From Homarus americanus (taxonomy: Eukaryota; Arthropoda; Malacostraca; Decapoda; Nephropidae), in the NCBI RefSeq assembly GCF_018991925.1, contig NW_024753828.1, positions 4,244,007 through 4,308,006 on the forward strand: a stretch of DNA of 64,000 nt, read 5' to 3'. Positions 22,585 to 33,384 of this stretch are shown in pieces. A program made the translations under genes and the position numbers. The notes beneath the pieces are model-generated. The model saw only the letters and a list, made by a program, of their open reading frames with translations, was not told the DNA's origin and did no database searches. Each line of letters starts with the position of its first letter. Position 1 is the first letter of the stretch.

Positions 22585-24388
22585 CAGTTGTCGGACACAT
22601 AACAAGGGGGCACATGAGGCAGGCCGTGGGACACATAACACATGTGGGGGGGGGGGGGAACATAGACGGCCGTGTTATCAGGCAGGATGTTTTAACACAC
22701 TTGCGCCATACAGGAAACGAGCATGACGACGCCACCACAAACACTATCCTAATTTGGTTATAAAATGTGACAAAATTCGAGATGCATCACGACACAAGTT
22801 AAACTAAATGCCATCTTTATCAACTGTTGACACGAGGTACTGGTGAGTGGCCATCGACAGCCGCACCACCATGGAGTCACCACCAGTCTTACCACTTTAC
22901 CAGGTATCTTGTGACGCATCTTATGGGGAACCCCGGCCGTCGAGGAGAGAGCTTTTCTCACCCGAATGATGAAATGCTATTTATGTGAACTGGTGACGTA
23001 GGCTTGGTTTAGCGTATATTTACGAAAGTATCTTGAGTAACGACAGTGTCACCAACCATTTTAGTCACCTAAGTACAGTATAGTAAGGGGGGGGGAGGGG
23101 GTTAAGACTTCCCAATCTGCTTACTCTCCCACGGTCATTATAGACAGAAAGGAAATGGTGAAGACATGTCCTTTCCCTGTTAGGCTCTACTAGTCATTGG
23201 GACTTCGCAGAATAATGTCCAGTTTTATACACGTTCGTTGGTTGTCTTGCAAGAGCGGCTAGTTCATTATGCACACCATGTCCATCCTATGGCAGCTAGT
23301 AGGAAAGGTCACAAAGACACACACAAGACACTGCTAACATCATGAATCCACACCCCATGAATTTATGCTTACATCTAACTGTCAAAAGTTTTCAAAATCT
23401 TAGTCATTTTTTTTATTCCTGCCCCAAGAATTTTGTTAACTCATTCCTTGGTTAGTTAGTTAGTCTCATCTGTCACTCTTGTATACAGCAGCTTGGTCCC
23501 CGCCTTCAGTGAGGGACATGAGGGAAGTGAGTGACATGAGCTAGGAGGATGGTAAACAACTCCGTGTATAAAAGGTGAATGTTTACTTGTTGACCTTGAC
23601 ACACTTCTCGACGGTGCTGCAGCCAACACCTTAACCACAACAGCTGTGCCCCCACCCACCCCCCGAGGTCATGTAGGCAGCCATCACAACAGGTTAGGTT
23701 AGAGTTACTATACCTGGCTGCTTATTTCTGACCACTTCTCTATACCAGTCATGATGCTACCTGGGATCACACTACCTCTCATGATCAAGACCCTTGCTGT
23801 TCGTCCACACCTTTAGATAATTCTCAAAGTCTTTTCTACGTTTTCTCAATAACTTTCCTCCACGTTTGTCATTTCTCAAGGTAAAACCGGGATCAGTATA
23901 AGTAATTAAAGAGCTGATATAGTTATTGTTAACGTCAGAGTTTGGGATACAACTTACGGATAGAGACGTCATCAACACAGCTGACGGTCACACGGACATT
24001 ACTTCACAGTTTGTTTGTTTGGGGGGGAAATGGGGGGGGTCATGTTGCTTGTTCTCTCTACCTATGACAAGAGCACCAGTGATGACCATGTGGACAGTAA
24101 GACCATCTACATATCATTCAGACTGAGGCACATGTCTGGAGAGCCCCTTGACCATTACCAAGAATCTACACTCGCAATGATCGGGAGTCTCGTGGCGCTC
24201 AATAAGTAATGTCGCTCCAATCTGATACATAGTTTGACCCTCCAGTGATGGCCTGAGAGACGTTTGAGTGAAGGGAAGCAATAATGGGTTACACATCTCT
24301 GGTAGTTCGTGAAGGGCAATGGTATAGACTGTGTCGGTAAAAACTACATAACATTATCATCAACCAGATATAATAATGACAACGAGGT
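22585..24388. other. 1.8-kb low-copy region
   Basis: One of the largest non-repetitive stretches. Nothing with recognisable protein homology was seen in any frame; ORFs are all under 70 codons. It holds a TATA-box candidate (23567) and short gttaggttagag words near 23693. Confidence 0.55.
23567..23599 (+). promoter_or_regulatory. TATA box with nearby FTZ-F1/ERR-like site
   Basis: TATAAAAG at 23567-23574 matches the core promoter consensus. TGACCTTGA at 23591-23599 is the reverse complement of TCAAGGTCA, the monomer site of FTZ-F1/SF-1 and ERR nuclear receptors. The spacing places the site around a TSS some 25-30 bp after the TATA box. No downstream coding exon was identified, so the promoter call is speculative. 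Confidence 0.2.
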
Positions 24389-24618
24389 CACACGTACAGT
24401 CCCCTTCACTAGTGCGTTTACAGAGGCTCGTCATATAAACATTCCACAAATCCCTACCATTGAGATATATTTCTTTTAATATTGTTTTACTTTGATTCCA
24501 CATTATGTTTACTATTGTGAGTTTCCTTCTGTCGAATGTAAACAAACACAGCACTGCCACACTGCACAAAACCAGACGAGCCCCTGTAAACGCACTAGTG
24601 AAGGGGACTGTATGTGTG
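24389..24618. repeat. 44-bp near-perfect inverted repeat
   Basis: Left arm 24389-24432 and right arm 24575-24618 are reverse complements with about two mismatches (core cagtccccttcactagtgcg on the left). The 142-bp spacer has no further symmetry. This could be a small MITE-like element or a palindromic duplication. No target duplication is obvious. Confidence 0.85.
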
Positions 24619-24827
24619 TGTGTTTAAGAGTTAGGTGTAAGACGTACACTATAACAAGGCAACGTGCCACTACACTCCACCGTATTAATAAATTGTGAGG
24701 TTAGGTGACCATTCTGCAGCAGGGTCGACAAGGGGTGCCTCATCCATTAGTCAGCCCCGGAACTGTTGGGTCAGGGGGCGGGGGTTATGTCAACTAAGCG
24801 GCTACGACTAGTGAGCAGCATATATAT

Positions 24828-24947
24828 GGACGAATGTATCCATAAGTATATGTATTTCATAGCTGAGCAGTGTCGTGTATACATAAATGAACGTATCCAT
24901 AAGTACACTGTATTCATAGTTGAGTAGTGTTGTGTATTCATGAATGA
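24828..24947. repeat. 57-bp tandem repeat, left of SINE
   Basis: Two units of about 57 bp (each with cgtatccataagta and ttcatag-tgag-agtg segments) and the first 9 bp of a third, which resumes at 25279 after the SINE. Confidence 0.85.
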
Positions 24948-25278
24948 TTTGTGGTGTAATGGTCAGGGTTCGATCCCCGGGCAAGATGAAACTATGGGCA
25001 AGTTTCTTTACGCCAATTGTCTCTGTCTACCCAGCAGTAATTGAGAACCTGGATGTTAATCGATATGCGGATCGTGTTTCGGGGTAATGGTTAGCCAGTG
25101 CAGTTGGCGAGTTGTCCGGTCTTCTCAGGCTATTCCTTGACACAGGGTCATACAGCTCGTTAACTTAGGGTGTGGTTGTATTGTTGGCGACAGCTTCTAC
25201 ACCTTAAACAAATTCACGCCAAGGTGGCCCTAGAGCCGGCCATCCTCGTACACGAAGGACAACCATTATTTCTATATC
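24948..25278 (+). mobile_element. tRNA-derived SINE, copy 1
   Basis: Head carries a pol III A box (tggtgtaatgg, 24952-24962) and B box (ggttcgatccc, 24967-24977). The boxes are only 4 bp apart because the anticodon-arm region present in copy 2 is deleted. The body matches copy 2: gaaactatgggcaagtttct, ctgtctacccagcagtaatt and gcagttggcgagttgtccgg. It extends about 100 bp further 3' than copy 2. The 9-bp flanks catgaatga at 24939-24947 and 25279-25287 form the target duplication. Confidence 0.9.
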
Positions 25279-25330
25279 CATGAATGAACGTATCTCTAAG
25301 TATAGTGTATTCATAGTTAGGTACATAAGT
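25279..25330. repeat. 57-bp tandem repeat, right of SINE
   Basis: Continuation of the interrupted third unit (atgaatgaacgtatc, then gtgtattcatagtt), confirming that the SINE inserted into a pre-existing array. Confidence 0.82.
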
Positions 25331-25452
25331 GCTTACATAGATGTCTTAAACAACGCTCATCATTTTATAAGTCACCTGACCCCTTACCTTAACCATCTCC
25401 GCTCATTAACCTTCCCAGACCACAACACCAACACTTATAAAACATACCCCAG

Positions 25453-25602
25453 ACACTTAAATAACACTCCTGGTCCCGTAGTTTAAGTAAGTCAGCCATA
25501 ATAGTAATACTAATAATGCTTAATTCAACACTTAAATAACACTCCTGGTCCCGTATTGTAAGTAAGTCAGCCATGGTAGTAATACTTAACACTTACATAA
25601 TA
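25453..25602. repeat. 75-bp direct duplication
   Basis: Two copies with period 75 bp sharing acacttaaataacactcctg and agtaagtcagccat. Divergence is small (a few substitutions), so the duplication is fairly recent. Confidence 0.88.
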
Positions 25603-25605
25603 AAC

Positions 25606-25929
25606 TTAGAAGAGCAGTCAAGAAACATCTCAACTTACGGTTTAAGAACAGGACGAGACGGCCCCCAACACTCACCTGTAAAGAGAACACCAATTAGAGT
25701 ACTGTACCTGGGATTAATACAATGATATATAAAATAGTATAATGGTATGTCGTTCTGGTGTTGTTATATCGAAGTTAATAATATAAATCTAAATTAAATG
25801 TCACCTTCCGGTAACTGGTTTCAGATCACAGATTCGCCCCCGTTAACTGGACACTAACTTTACATCCTGTGTGGGGTGAAGCGCAGAAGCATTACAGCGT
25901 TCAACAGAGAAGCACCGGGGTTCATGTTA
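25606..25929. other. Low-copy spacer
   Basis: AT-rich unique sequence with no recognised feature. Confidence 0.5.
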
Positions 25930-25931
25930 TG

Positions 25932-26006
25932 TTTGGTTAGATTAGGTTACAGGTAGGTTAGGTTACAGGTAGGTTAGATTAGGTTACAGGTAGATTAGGT
26001 TACCTG
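25932..26006. repeat. TTAGG-like interstitial telomeric repeat, degenerate
   Basis: Repeated ggttagattaggttacaggt with embedded TTAGG words. The arthropod telomere unit is TTAGG. Here it is mixed with TTACAGG variants, consistent with an old interstitial telomeric seed or simple convergence. Confidence 0.6.
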
Positions 26007-26094
26007 TATATAGGGAGAATTACCTGTATAGTTCATCTCTTTATGACAACAAGGGGCAGGACTGTCCCTAGGAGGAGGGATATTTGGAGAGGAA

Positions 26095-26400
26095 GGGATG
26101 TGGCTTGGGAGGATGGGACAGGTGGGGGAGGAGGGGACAGGTGTGGGAGAAGGGGGGATGGGACGGGTGGGGAGGAGGGGACAGGTGGGAGAAGGGGGGA
26201 TGGGACAGGTGAGAGGGGGATGAGACGGGTGGGGAGGAGGGGGCGGGTAGAGGAGAGGGGGGATGAGACAGGTGGGGGAATGGGGAGACAAGATTGGGAG
26301 AGGGGACAGGTGGGGGGGAGGAGGGAGGATGGACAGGTGGGGAGGAGAAGGCCAGGTGGGGAGGAGGGAAGGTGGGGGAGGGAGCAGGTGGGGAGGAGGA
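26095..26400. repeat. G-rich minisatellite
   Basis: Irregular units of gggacaggtggggaggaggg type. Strong G bias on the plus strand. Confidence 0.88.
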
Positions 26401-26444
26401 GACACTGAACTTAGTCCAATTTAAGTGAGATACAATTTAGATGA

Positions 26445-27278
26445 AAGTGATGGTGGTAGGAGGGCTGGTGGTGAGAGGGAGGGGGCTGAGTGGTGGGAGG
26501 GCGTTGGTGGTAGGAGGGGCTGGTGGTGGGAGGGGCTGGTGGTAGGAGGGGCTACAGGTGGTAGGAGGGGCTGCAGGTGGTAGGAGGGGCTGGTGGTAGG
26601 AGGGGCTGGAGTGAGTAGGAGGGCTGGTGGTGGGAGGGGTTGGTGGTGGGAGGGGCTGGTGGTGGGAGGGCTGGTGGTGGGAGGGAGCCTGGTGGTGCAG
26701 GAGGGGCTGAGGTGGGGTGGGAGGGGCTGGTGGTGGGAGAACGAGGTGAGTGAGAGGGCTGGTGGTAGGGAGGGCTGGTGGTAGAGGGGCTGGTGGTGGG
26801 AGGTGTGGGAGGAGGCTGGTGGTGGGAGGTGTGGGAGGGCTGGTGGTGGGAGGTGTGGGAGGGGGCTGGTGGTGGGAGGTGTGGGAGGGCTGGTGGTGGG
26901 GAGGTGTGGGAGGGAGCTGGTGGTAGGAGGGGCTGGTGGTGGGAGGGCTGGTGGTAGGAGGGGGCTGGTGGTGGGAGGGCTGGTGGTGGGAGGGCTGGTG
27001 GTGGGGAGGGATGATGGTGGGAGGGATGATGGTGGGAGGGATGGTGGTGGGAGGGCTGAGTGGTGGGGGTTGGTGGTGGGAGGGGCTAGTGGTGGGGAGG
27101 GTTGGTGTGGGGAGGGTTGGTGGTGGGGAGGGGCTGGTGGTGGGAGGTGTGAAGGGGTGTGGTGGGAGGGGCTGGTGGTGGGAGGGGGCTGGGTGGTGGG
27201 AGGGCTGGTGGTGGAAGGGCTGATGGTGGGAGGGAGGGGCTGATGGTGGGAGGGAGGGAGGCAGTGGTGGTAGGGAGG
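26445..27278. repeat. 16-17 bp GGT-rich minisatellite
   Basis: About 50 copies of gctggtggtgggagggg with small length changes. Gly/Val/Trp-rich plus frames and a 418-codon Pro/Ser/Thr-rich minus frame are array translations. Confidence 0.96.
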
Positions 27279-27575
27279 GTTGGGGTGAAGGTGGTGGTGG
27301 GGGCTAGGGTGCCTGAGAGAGAGGAGGTGGTGGTGGGGGCTAGGGTACCTGGAGGTGGTGGTGGGGCTGGGGTGCCTGGGTGTGGTGGGGGCTAGAGATT
27401 TGCCTGGAAGGTGGTGGTGGGGACTAGTGCCTGGAGGTGTGGGGGCTGGGGTGCCTGGGTGGTGGAGGGGGCTAGGGTACCTGAAGGTGGTGGTGGGGAC
27501 TAGTACCTGAAGGTGGCGGTGGGGGCTAGGGTACCTGGAGGTGGTGGAGGGGGCTAGGGTACCTGGAGGTGGTGG
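27279..27575. repeat. 24-27 bp G-rich minisatellite
   Basis: Units of ggtggtggtgggggctaggg plus tacctgga. The unit resembles the array at 28180-28640 (gggctgggatgcctgga), so the two were probably one array later split by the family A insertion. Confidence 0.9.
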
Positions 27576-27588
27576 GGCCAGCTCAGGG

Positions 27589-27821
27589 CAGTAGGCAGCT
27601 ACCAAACAGAGAGGTACTACCGCCTGGGAAGATATTGGAAGTATAATGTGTTGTCTAATGGTAGACCCTGCTGCCACATGTGACCAAGTCCCAGGTTGAT
27701 GATCTGACTTTCTGCCTCATTTACACAAAATTGCAGGGTCTCAATTGTTTCTCTTACTATTGACAACACAACATACTTATATTGTTTCTCACCATTGACC
27801 TTTTTTTAATATTTGCATTTC

Positions 27822-27907
<86 letters not shown>

Positions 27908-27921
27908 AGTGTTGTTGTTGC

Positions 27922-27983
<62 letters not shown>

Positions 27984-28060
27984 ATTATTATTATCATCAG
28001 TATTAATCTTTTTATTATATTTTCAATTTAGTATTTTTATTATAAATTTTATTTACTATG

Positions 28061-28108
<48 letters not shown>

Positions 28109-28179
28109 ATTTCGCCCCTCAGGCCCCGATGTGGGTCAGTGACCTGTGCCCGGGTGGGCTAATCCCTGTAAAAAAAATG
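27589..28179 (+). mobile_element. Dispersed repeat family A, copy 2
   Basis: Longest copy. Starts gcagtaggcagctaccaaac, continues with the same landmarks as copy 1, and has an expanded internal (TTA)n region (27824-28106) in three blocks separated by non-repeat sequence. It ends with ggccccgatgtgggtcagtg, a gcccgggtgggctaatccct segment and oligo-A (28171-28178). It sits between two related G-rich arrays. Confidence 0.9.
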
Positions 28180-28640
28180 GTAGGGGCTGGGATGCCTGGA
28201 AGAGGAAGGGGCTGGGATGCCTGGAACAGGTAGGGGCTGGGATGCCTGGAACAGGTAGGGACTGGGATGCCTGGAACAGGTAGGGACTGGGATGCCTGGA
28301 ACGGGCCAGTGGCTGGGATGCCTAGAAAGGAAGGGGGCTGGGATGCCTGGAAGGGGTAATTGGCTGGGATGCCTGGAAGAGGTAGTGGCTGGGATGCCTA
28401 GAAAGGAAGGGGCTGGGATGCCTGGAACAGGTAGGGACTGGGATGCCTGGAACAGGTAGTGGCTGGGATGCCTGGAACAGGAAGGGGCTGGGATGCCTGG
28501 AGCAGGTAGGGACTGGGATGCCTGGAACAGGTAGTGGCTGGGATGCCTAGAAAAGGAAGGGGCTGGGATGCCTGGAAGAGGTAGTGGCTGGGACGCCTGG
28601 AAGAGGTGGGGGCTGGGGGGCCTGGTGGTGGGAGCCAGGA
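28180..28640. repeat. 24-bp minisatellite
   Basis: About 19 copies of gctgggatgcctggaacagg plus tagg or aagg. The unit is eight codons, which keeps a minus frame (PGIPATTCSRHPS-like) open; this is not a gene. Confidence 0.95.
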
Positions 28641-28764
28641 GACTCCGTCGCCGGGCTGGCAGCGACCTGGCGCCACACTGTCGGCAGCTCCAGCCACCGA
28701 CGACCCGGTATGGATCCAGCCAGGCCAGTCACCTCTCTTCTCTAGATGACACCCCTACCCATCC

Positions 28765-29430
28765 CTCTCACACTCTCATCCCTCTCACTACCTTCCTTCA
28801 CTCTCACTACCTTCCTTCACTCACTACCTTCCTTCCCACTCACTACCTTCCTTCACTCACTACCTTCCTTCACTCTCACACTCTCATCCCTCTCACTACC
28901 TTCCTTCACTCACTACCTTCCTTCCCACTCACTACCTTCCTTCACTCTCACTACCTTCCTTCACTCACTACCTTCCTTCCCACTCACTACCTTCCTTGCT
29001 CACTACCTTCCTTCCTCTTCACCTTCCTTCCTCTCCACTCCTCATCCCTCACTACCTTCCTTCACTCACTACCTTCCTTCACTCACTACCTTCCTTCCCA
29101 CTCACTACCTTCCTTCACTCTGCCTTCCTTCCCTCCACTACCTTCCTTCTCTCCACCTCTCCATCCCTCTCACTACCTTCCTTCACTCACTACCTTCCCC
29201 TTCACTCCCTACCTTCCTTCCCTCACTACCTTCCTTCACTCTCCCACTACCTTCCATCCCTCTCACCTCATCCCTCCTACCTTCCTTCCCACTCACTACC
29301 TTCCTTCCCTCTTCACCTTCCTTCACTCTCACTACCTTCCTTCACTCTCCACTACCTTCCTTCCCTCACTACCTTCCTTCCCTCTCCACTACCTTCCTTC
29401 CCTCCTCCTCACCTTCCTTCCTCTCATGAC
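28765..29430. repeat. CT-rich minisatellite
   Basis: Repeats of cactaccttccttcactct and shorter forms. It is pyrimidine-rich on plus. A 319-codon frame crossing it is compositional. Confidence 0.95.
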
Positions 29431-29464
29431 TAAAGTAGCATACTACCTGACACTGATATCAGTC

Positions 29465-29465
<1 letters not shown>

Positions 29466-29512
<47 letters not shown>
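29466..29512. repeat. (TC)n microsatellite
   Basis: About 23 CT units. Confidence 0.97.
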
Positions 29513-29516
<4 letters not shown>

Positions 29517-29584
29517 ATAGTAGCTAGATTTTTTAATGATCATCTTTCCCGAGAAAATAATAAGTGAAGATAGTTATAATGTGT

Positions 29585-29705
29585 AAACTCGGGGAAGGAG
29601 GAAGGAGGGGGAAGGAGGAAGGGGGAGGAAAGAAGGAGGATGGGAAGGGGGAATGAGGTGGTTAATGGGGGAAAGGAGGAGGAAGGGGAAAGGAGAGAAA
29701 ACAAG
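29585..29705. repeat. GGA-rich purine tract
   Basis: Degenerate ggaggaaggggg repetition. Confidence 0.82.
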
Positions 29706-29747
29706 AGGGGAGGCTGTGTGTGTGTGAACATGGACACCTCAGAATCA

Positions 29748-30000
29748 TCTTGGCCACACCATAACGCATCTTAACCACACCACAACGCATCTTAGCCACA
29801 CCATGACGCATCTTAACCACACCACAACGCATCTTAGCCACACCATGACGCATCTTAACCACACCACAACGTATCTTAACCACACCACAACGCATCTTAA
29901 CCACACCACAACGTATCTTAACCACACCACAACGTATCTTAACCACACCACAACGCATCTTAACCACACCACAACGTATCTTAACCACACCATAACACGC
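29748..30000. repeat. 21-bp minisatellite
   Basis: About 12 copies of catcttaaccacaccacaac plus g. Alternating variants (ttagccacaccatgacg versus ttaaccacaccacaacg) in the first half suggest duplication of a two-unit block. The 7-residue THLNHTT frame is an array translation. Confidence 0.95.
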
Positions 30001-30001
30001 G

Positions 30002-30396
30002 TTAATACGTTACACCCAAGGGACAACACTCAACTAGACTCAAGACATGTAAACCGGATACTGTCTCTCTCAAACAATGACGCGGCGTAGGAACTCAGAG
30101 GAAGAGTGTAAAATAGGGGGTTTAAAGGGGGGTTAAAGGGGAGGAGGGAAGGATTAAGGATCAGTGTTATTCTATGTAATCACTAACAAAGCCTCTAACC
30201 CACCCACACCCCCCTGCCTGGCGTTACGTTCGTTAGCATGAGAGATATTCCGGTAAACAACACTCACTCACACTAGACGTGGTTGATCAATGCCTGTGTT
30301 GCCAGCCTCCTCACCCTCCTTCGTTAGGGTGAACAGCGTCTTGTCTATCTTCTCTGATGCTTTTAGACGGGCGGTTCACAGTTAGACGTTGTTCAT

Positions 30397-30400
<4 letters not shown>
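30002..30400. other. Low-copy spacer
   Basis: Mixed sequence with a G-rich patch near 30115-30150. No gene recognised. Confidence 0.5.

Positions 30401-30456
<56 letters not shown>
30401..30456. repeat. (TC)n microsatellite
   Basis: About 26 CT units. Confidence 0.97.
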
Positions 30457-30459
<3 letters not shown>

Positions 30460-30544
30460 TACTCCCCTATTGGTTCTTCTTCTTGTCAGTAATTCTAACC
30501 ATGTTTTCCGTGTCTCCGTAATCGTTGTCCTCTTAAGTTCCAAA

Positions 30545-30812
30545 TTCAGCGTAGACTTTAAGTTGCAATGCCCTTTAAGTTGCAATGCCTTTTAAGTTCC
30601 AATGCCCGTTAGGTTGCAATGCCCACCAAGTTCCAATGCCCATCAAGTTCCAATGCCCATCAAGTTCCAATGCCCACCAAGTTCCAATGCCCTCCAAGTT
30701 CCAATGCCCTATAAGTTCCAATGGACTTTAAGTTGCAATGCCCTTTAAGTTGCAATGCCTTTTAAGTTCCAATGCCCGTTAGGTTGCAATGCCCACCAAG
30801 TTCCACCCTGGC
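30545..30812. repeat. 17-bp minisatellite with a higher-order duplication
   Basis: About 15 units of ttccaatgcccaccaag and variants. A block of about 80 bp (30552-30632) recurs essentially identically at 30727-30807 with the same order of variant units. Confidence 0.95.
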
Positions 30813-30814
30813 CA

Positions 30815-31195
30815 GCTGTCTGAATGCAACAAAATCATACATCGGCGGAACGTGGAATGAAACAAAGAGAGAGAGAGTGTTACCCTCATAAACCAAATAT
30901 CATAATATAAAACAACAACTTTTCATTAATAATTTCCTCTATATCTTTAAATTACAGTGAAAACCTTTAATTTATTTATTTATTTATTAAGTCTCTTGCC
31001 GGAGTGGACGAGTGAATGAGGAAAGTAGACCCCTAGCCCCGACCACAAGGCTCCTGACCTCACACACAGGTTGATACAGGAGCCTTACAGTGAGTATATC
31101 TCCCCCAGGTAAGACCAAGATATGTTTGTGAGTCATACTATCAGTGCTGACTCATACGATGTTTCTATCAGGTTGTACAGTACATTATGGTCTGT
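30815..31195. other. Low-copy spacer with a short hairpin
   Basis: Includes (TTTA)n near 30970 and a 10-bp inverted repeat aaggctcctg / caggagcctt (31047-31056 and 31077-31086). CCCAG-GTAAGA at about 31106 resembles a splice donor, but the upstream open frame is only about 24 codons. Confidence 0.5.
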
Positions 31196-31204
31196 TGGTT
31201 GTGG

Positions 31205-31312
31205 TAGTATATCATGGTCAGCCGGTAGTTGACAGGTGGTAGTTGACAGGTGGTAGTTGACAGGTGGTAGTTCACAGGTGGTAGTTGACAGGTGGTAGTT
31301 CACAGGTAGAAT
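31205..31312. repeat. 14-bp minisatellite
   Basis: Seven to eight copies of tggtagttgacagg; two units read tggtagttcacagg. Confidence 0.95.
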
Positions 31313-31449
31313 AGAGCCATAAACCACGTGATCTACACAGAGCAAACAAGATAATAACAACAGTGCCTCTACCAGGTGAACTTCATCAAGACATTAAAAT
31401 AATACAATAACTCAAGGATAAGCCGTATACCACAGCTTGAGAGGAGCAT

Positions 31450-31985
31450 ATTTTTAAGCTTAATTATAATGGGGGGAGGGGGGGTCAGAGGTGAGACGAG
31501 AGGCCCCCCATCTCCTAATTATAAGGAGGGGGGGTCAGGAGGTGTGAGATGAGAGGGCCCCTGTACCCCCAATTATAAGGAGTAAATGAGGTGACGAGAG
31601 GGCTCCCCTCGTATCTCCTAAATTATAAGGGAGGCTTAGTGTGAGATCAGAGAGGCCTCCTGCATCTCCCAATTATGAGGGGGCCAGGAGGTGAGACGAG
31701 AGGCCCCCCTGGGCATCTCCCAATTACAAGGGAGGGGGGGAATGAGGTGAGACGAGAGGCCCCCCTGCATCTCCTAATTATAAGGAGGGGGGGTCAGAGG
31801 TGATCAGAGGGGCCCCCTGCATTCCCATTATAAAGGAGGGGTCAGAGGTGAGAGATGAGAGGCCCCTGCATCTCCTAATTATAAGGGAGGGGGGTCAGAG
31901 GAGACGAGGGCCCCTGCATCTCCTCTCTAATTATAGAGGGGGGTCAGAGGTGAGACGAGAGGGCCCCCTGCATCTCCATCATTAA
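31450..31985. repeat. About 53-bp G-rich minisatellite
   Basis: About ten copies containing aattataaggagggggggtc, gaggtgagacgagaggcccc and ctgcatctcc. G-run length varies from 3 to 8, and C-run length also varies. Confidence 0.94.
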
Positions 31986-32149
31986 GAGTGGTGCCAGTAG
32001 GGAGGTACCGCAGGTCACTGGCACACACTACTGACACACAACACGTAATACATTAAAATAATCAGCGGCAGTCATTACGCCTTAATTGAATTGGATGAGC
32101 GGCCGCGCCCAGGTGAGGCAGCAGGTGTTGTATGATGATGGTGTGTGTT

Positions 32150-32468
32150 GGCACTAGTAGTGTGTGCCACAGCTCACACTAGTGGTGCCATACAGCTCAC
32201 ACTAGTGGTGCCATACAGCTCACACTAGTGGTGCCATACAGCTCACACTAGTGGTGCCATACAGCTCACACTAGTGGTGCCACACAGCTCATACTAGTGG
32301 TGCCACACAGCTCACACTAGTGGTGCCACACAGCTCACACTAGTGGTGCCACACAGCTCACACTAGTGGTGCCACACAGCTCACACTAGTGGTGCCACAC
32401 AGCTCACACTAGTGGTGCCACACAGCTCACACTAGTGGTGCCACAGCTCACACTAGTGGTGCCATAGG
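32150..32468. repeat. 23-bp minisatellite
   Basis: About 14 copies of cacactagtggtgccacaca plus gct. The first six read ccatacagct and the later ones ccacacagct, giving two homogeneous blocks. Each unit contains ACTAGT. Confidence 0.96.
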
Positions 32469-32471
32469 TGT

Positions 32472-33345
32472 CTCCCCAACTTTTCCCCACCAGCGTTAGC
32501 CTCAGCTGCCGCACCTGTACCACTGAGCTACCTGGTTGATGGTAGCTGTACCCTAGAGGTGAGTGTACCTGCCGACAGACCAGGTGAGGGGGAGCTTGAA
32601 CAGCAGGTTGGCACAGCTCTCCCCGTCACCAGCCAAGTCTTTGGTTATCTCAATGACTCACAAAACTCTAATAATACACAGATGTCTGTAAAACACGTCT
32701 GGCTCCGCTAAACTTACTTCTCACCGCCCGAGATGACCCATTTAACGTTATGAACATCAACAACACTTCAAAAAAATTCTTCAACATTTATAATATTTAA
32801 TAGAAAAATGTGGGAGTTATTTACACAAGTGAGTACCCGCAGTGTGGGGATGGTTAGGTGAGACGGACACAAGACACACACACCTGTACCTATACTGTAA
32901 GTCTGTATGGCGTGGACGGGAGGTAAACAGGAGACATAATACAGTAAGACAATTCGTGTGTAGACCCCGGCCAGTACACCGCGGGGTCCACCAGAGATAA
33001 GTAAAGCAAACGAGAGACGAGGCAAGAAAACCAGGATAGGTGGGCGTCCTTGCAACGTTGGGCACTACACGAGGCGTGATGGGCGGGAAGCCTTCATTCA
33101 GTAGGACACCCAGGGCCAAGGTCACTGCCCACCTTCCCTCCCACCGCCCACCTTCCCTCCCACCGCCCTCGTCAACAAACTTATACTGTTGCTAGGAAAC
33201 AATATATTCCTTTTACACAAATAATAATCATCTAAAATTAAAACATTCTATAGTGACGTAGAGAACTAGGAGACACATCGAGCCTTGAGGTGACCTAGGG
33301 GCGCCATCTTGGGTGAGGCGGCCATAAAAGAAACAATATTGAGGA
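32472..33345. other. 0.9-kb low-copy region
   Basis: Mixed unique sequence. A minus-strand frame of 102 codons (33125-32817) has no recognisable family. gcgccatcttgg near 33301 resembles a YY1-type core promoter motif on the minus strand (AAGATGGCGC). No firm gene call. Confidence 0.45.
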
Positions 33346-33384
33346 AGGTGACCCAGCAACATAACACTACCCCCCCTCCCCCCC

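Noticed and set aside
24948..25020. Functional tRNA gene
   Set aside because: The A and B boxes are only 4 bp apart with no cloverleaf, and the body continues as a SINE.
26421..27677. 418-codon minus ORF rich in Pro, Ser and Thr, mucin-like
   Set aside because: It spans two G-rich arrays and part of family A; composition follows the repeats, and there is no signal peptide or unique domain.
32817..33125. 102-codon minus ORF in unique DNA
   Set aside because: No recognisable family, and other overlapping frames are equally open.
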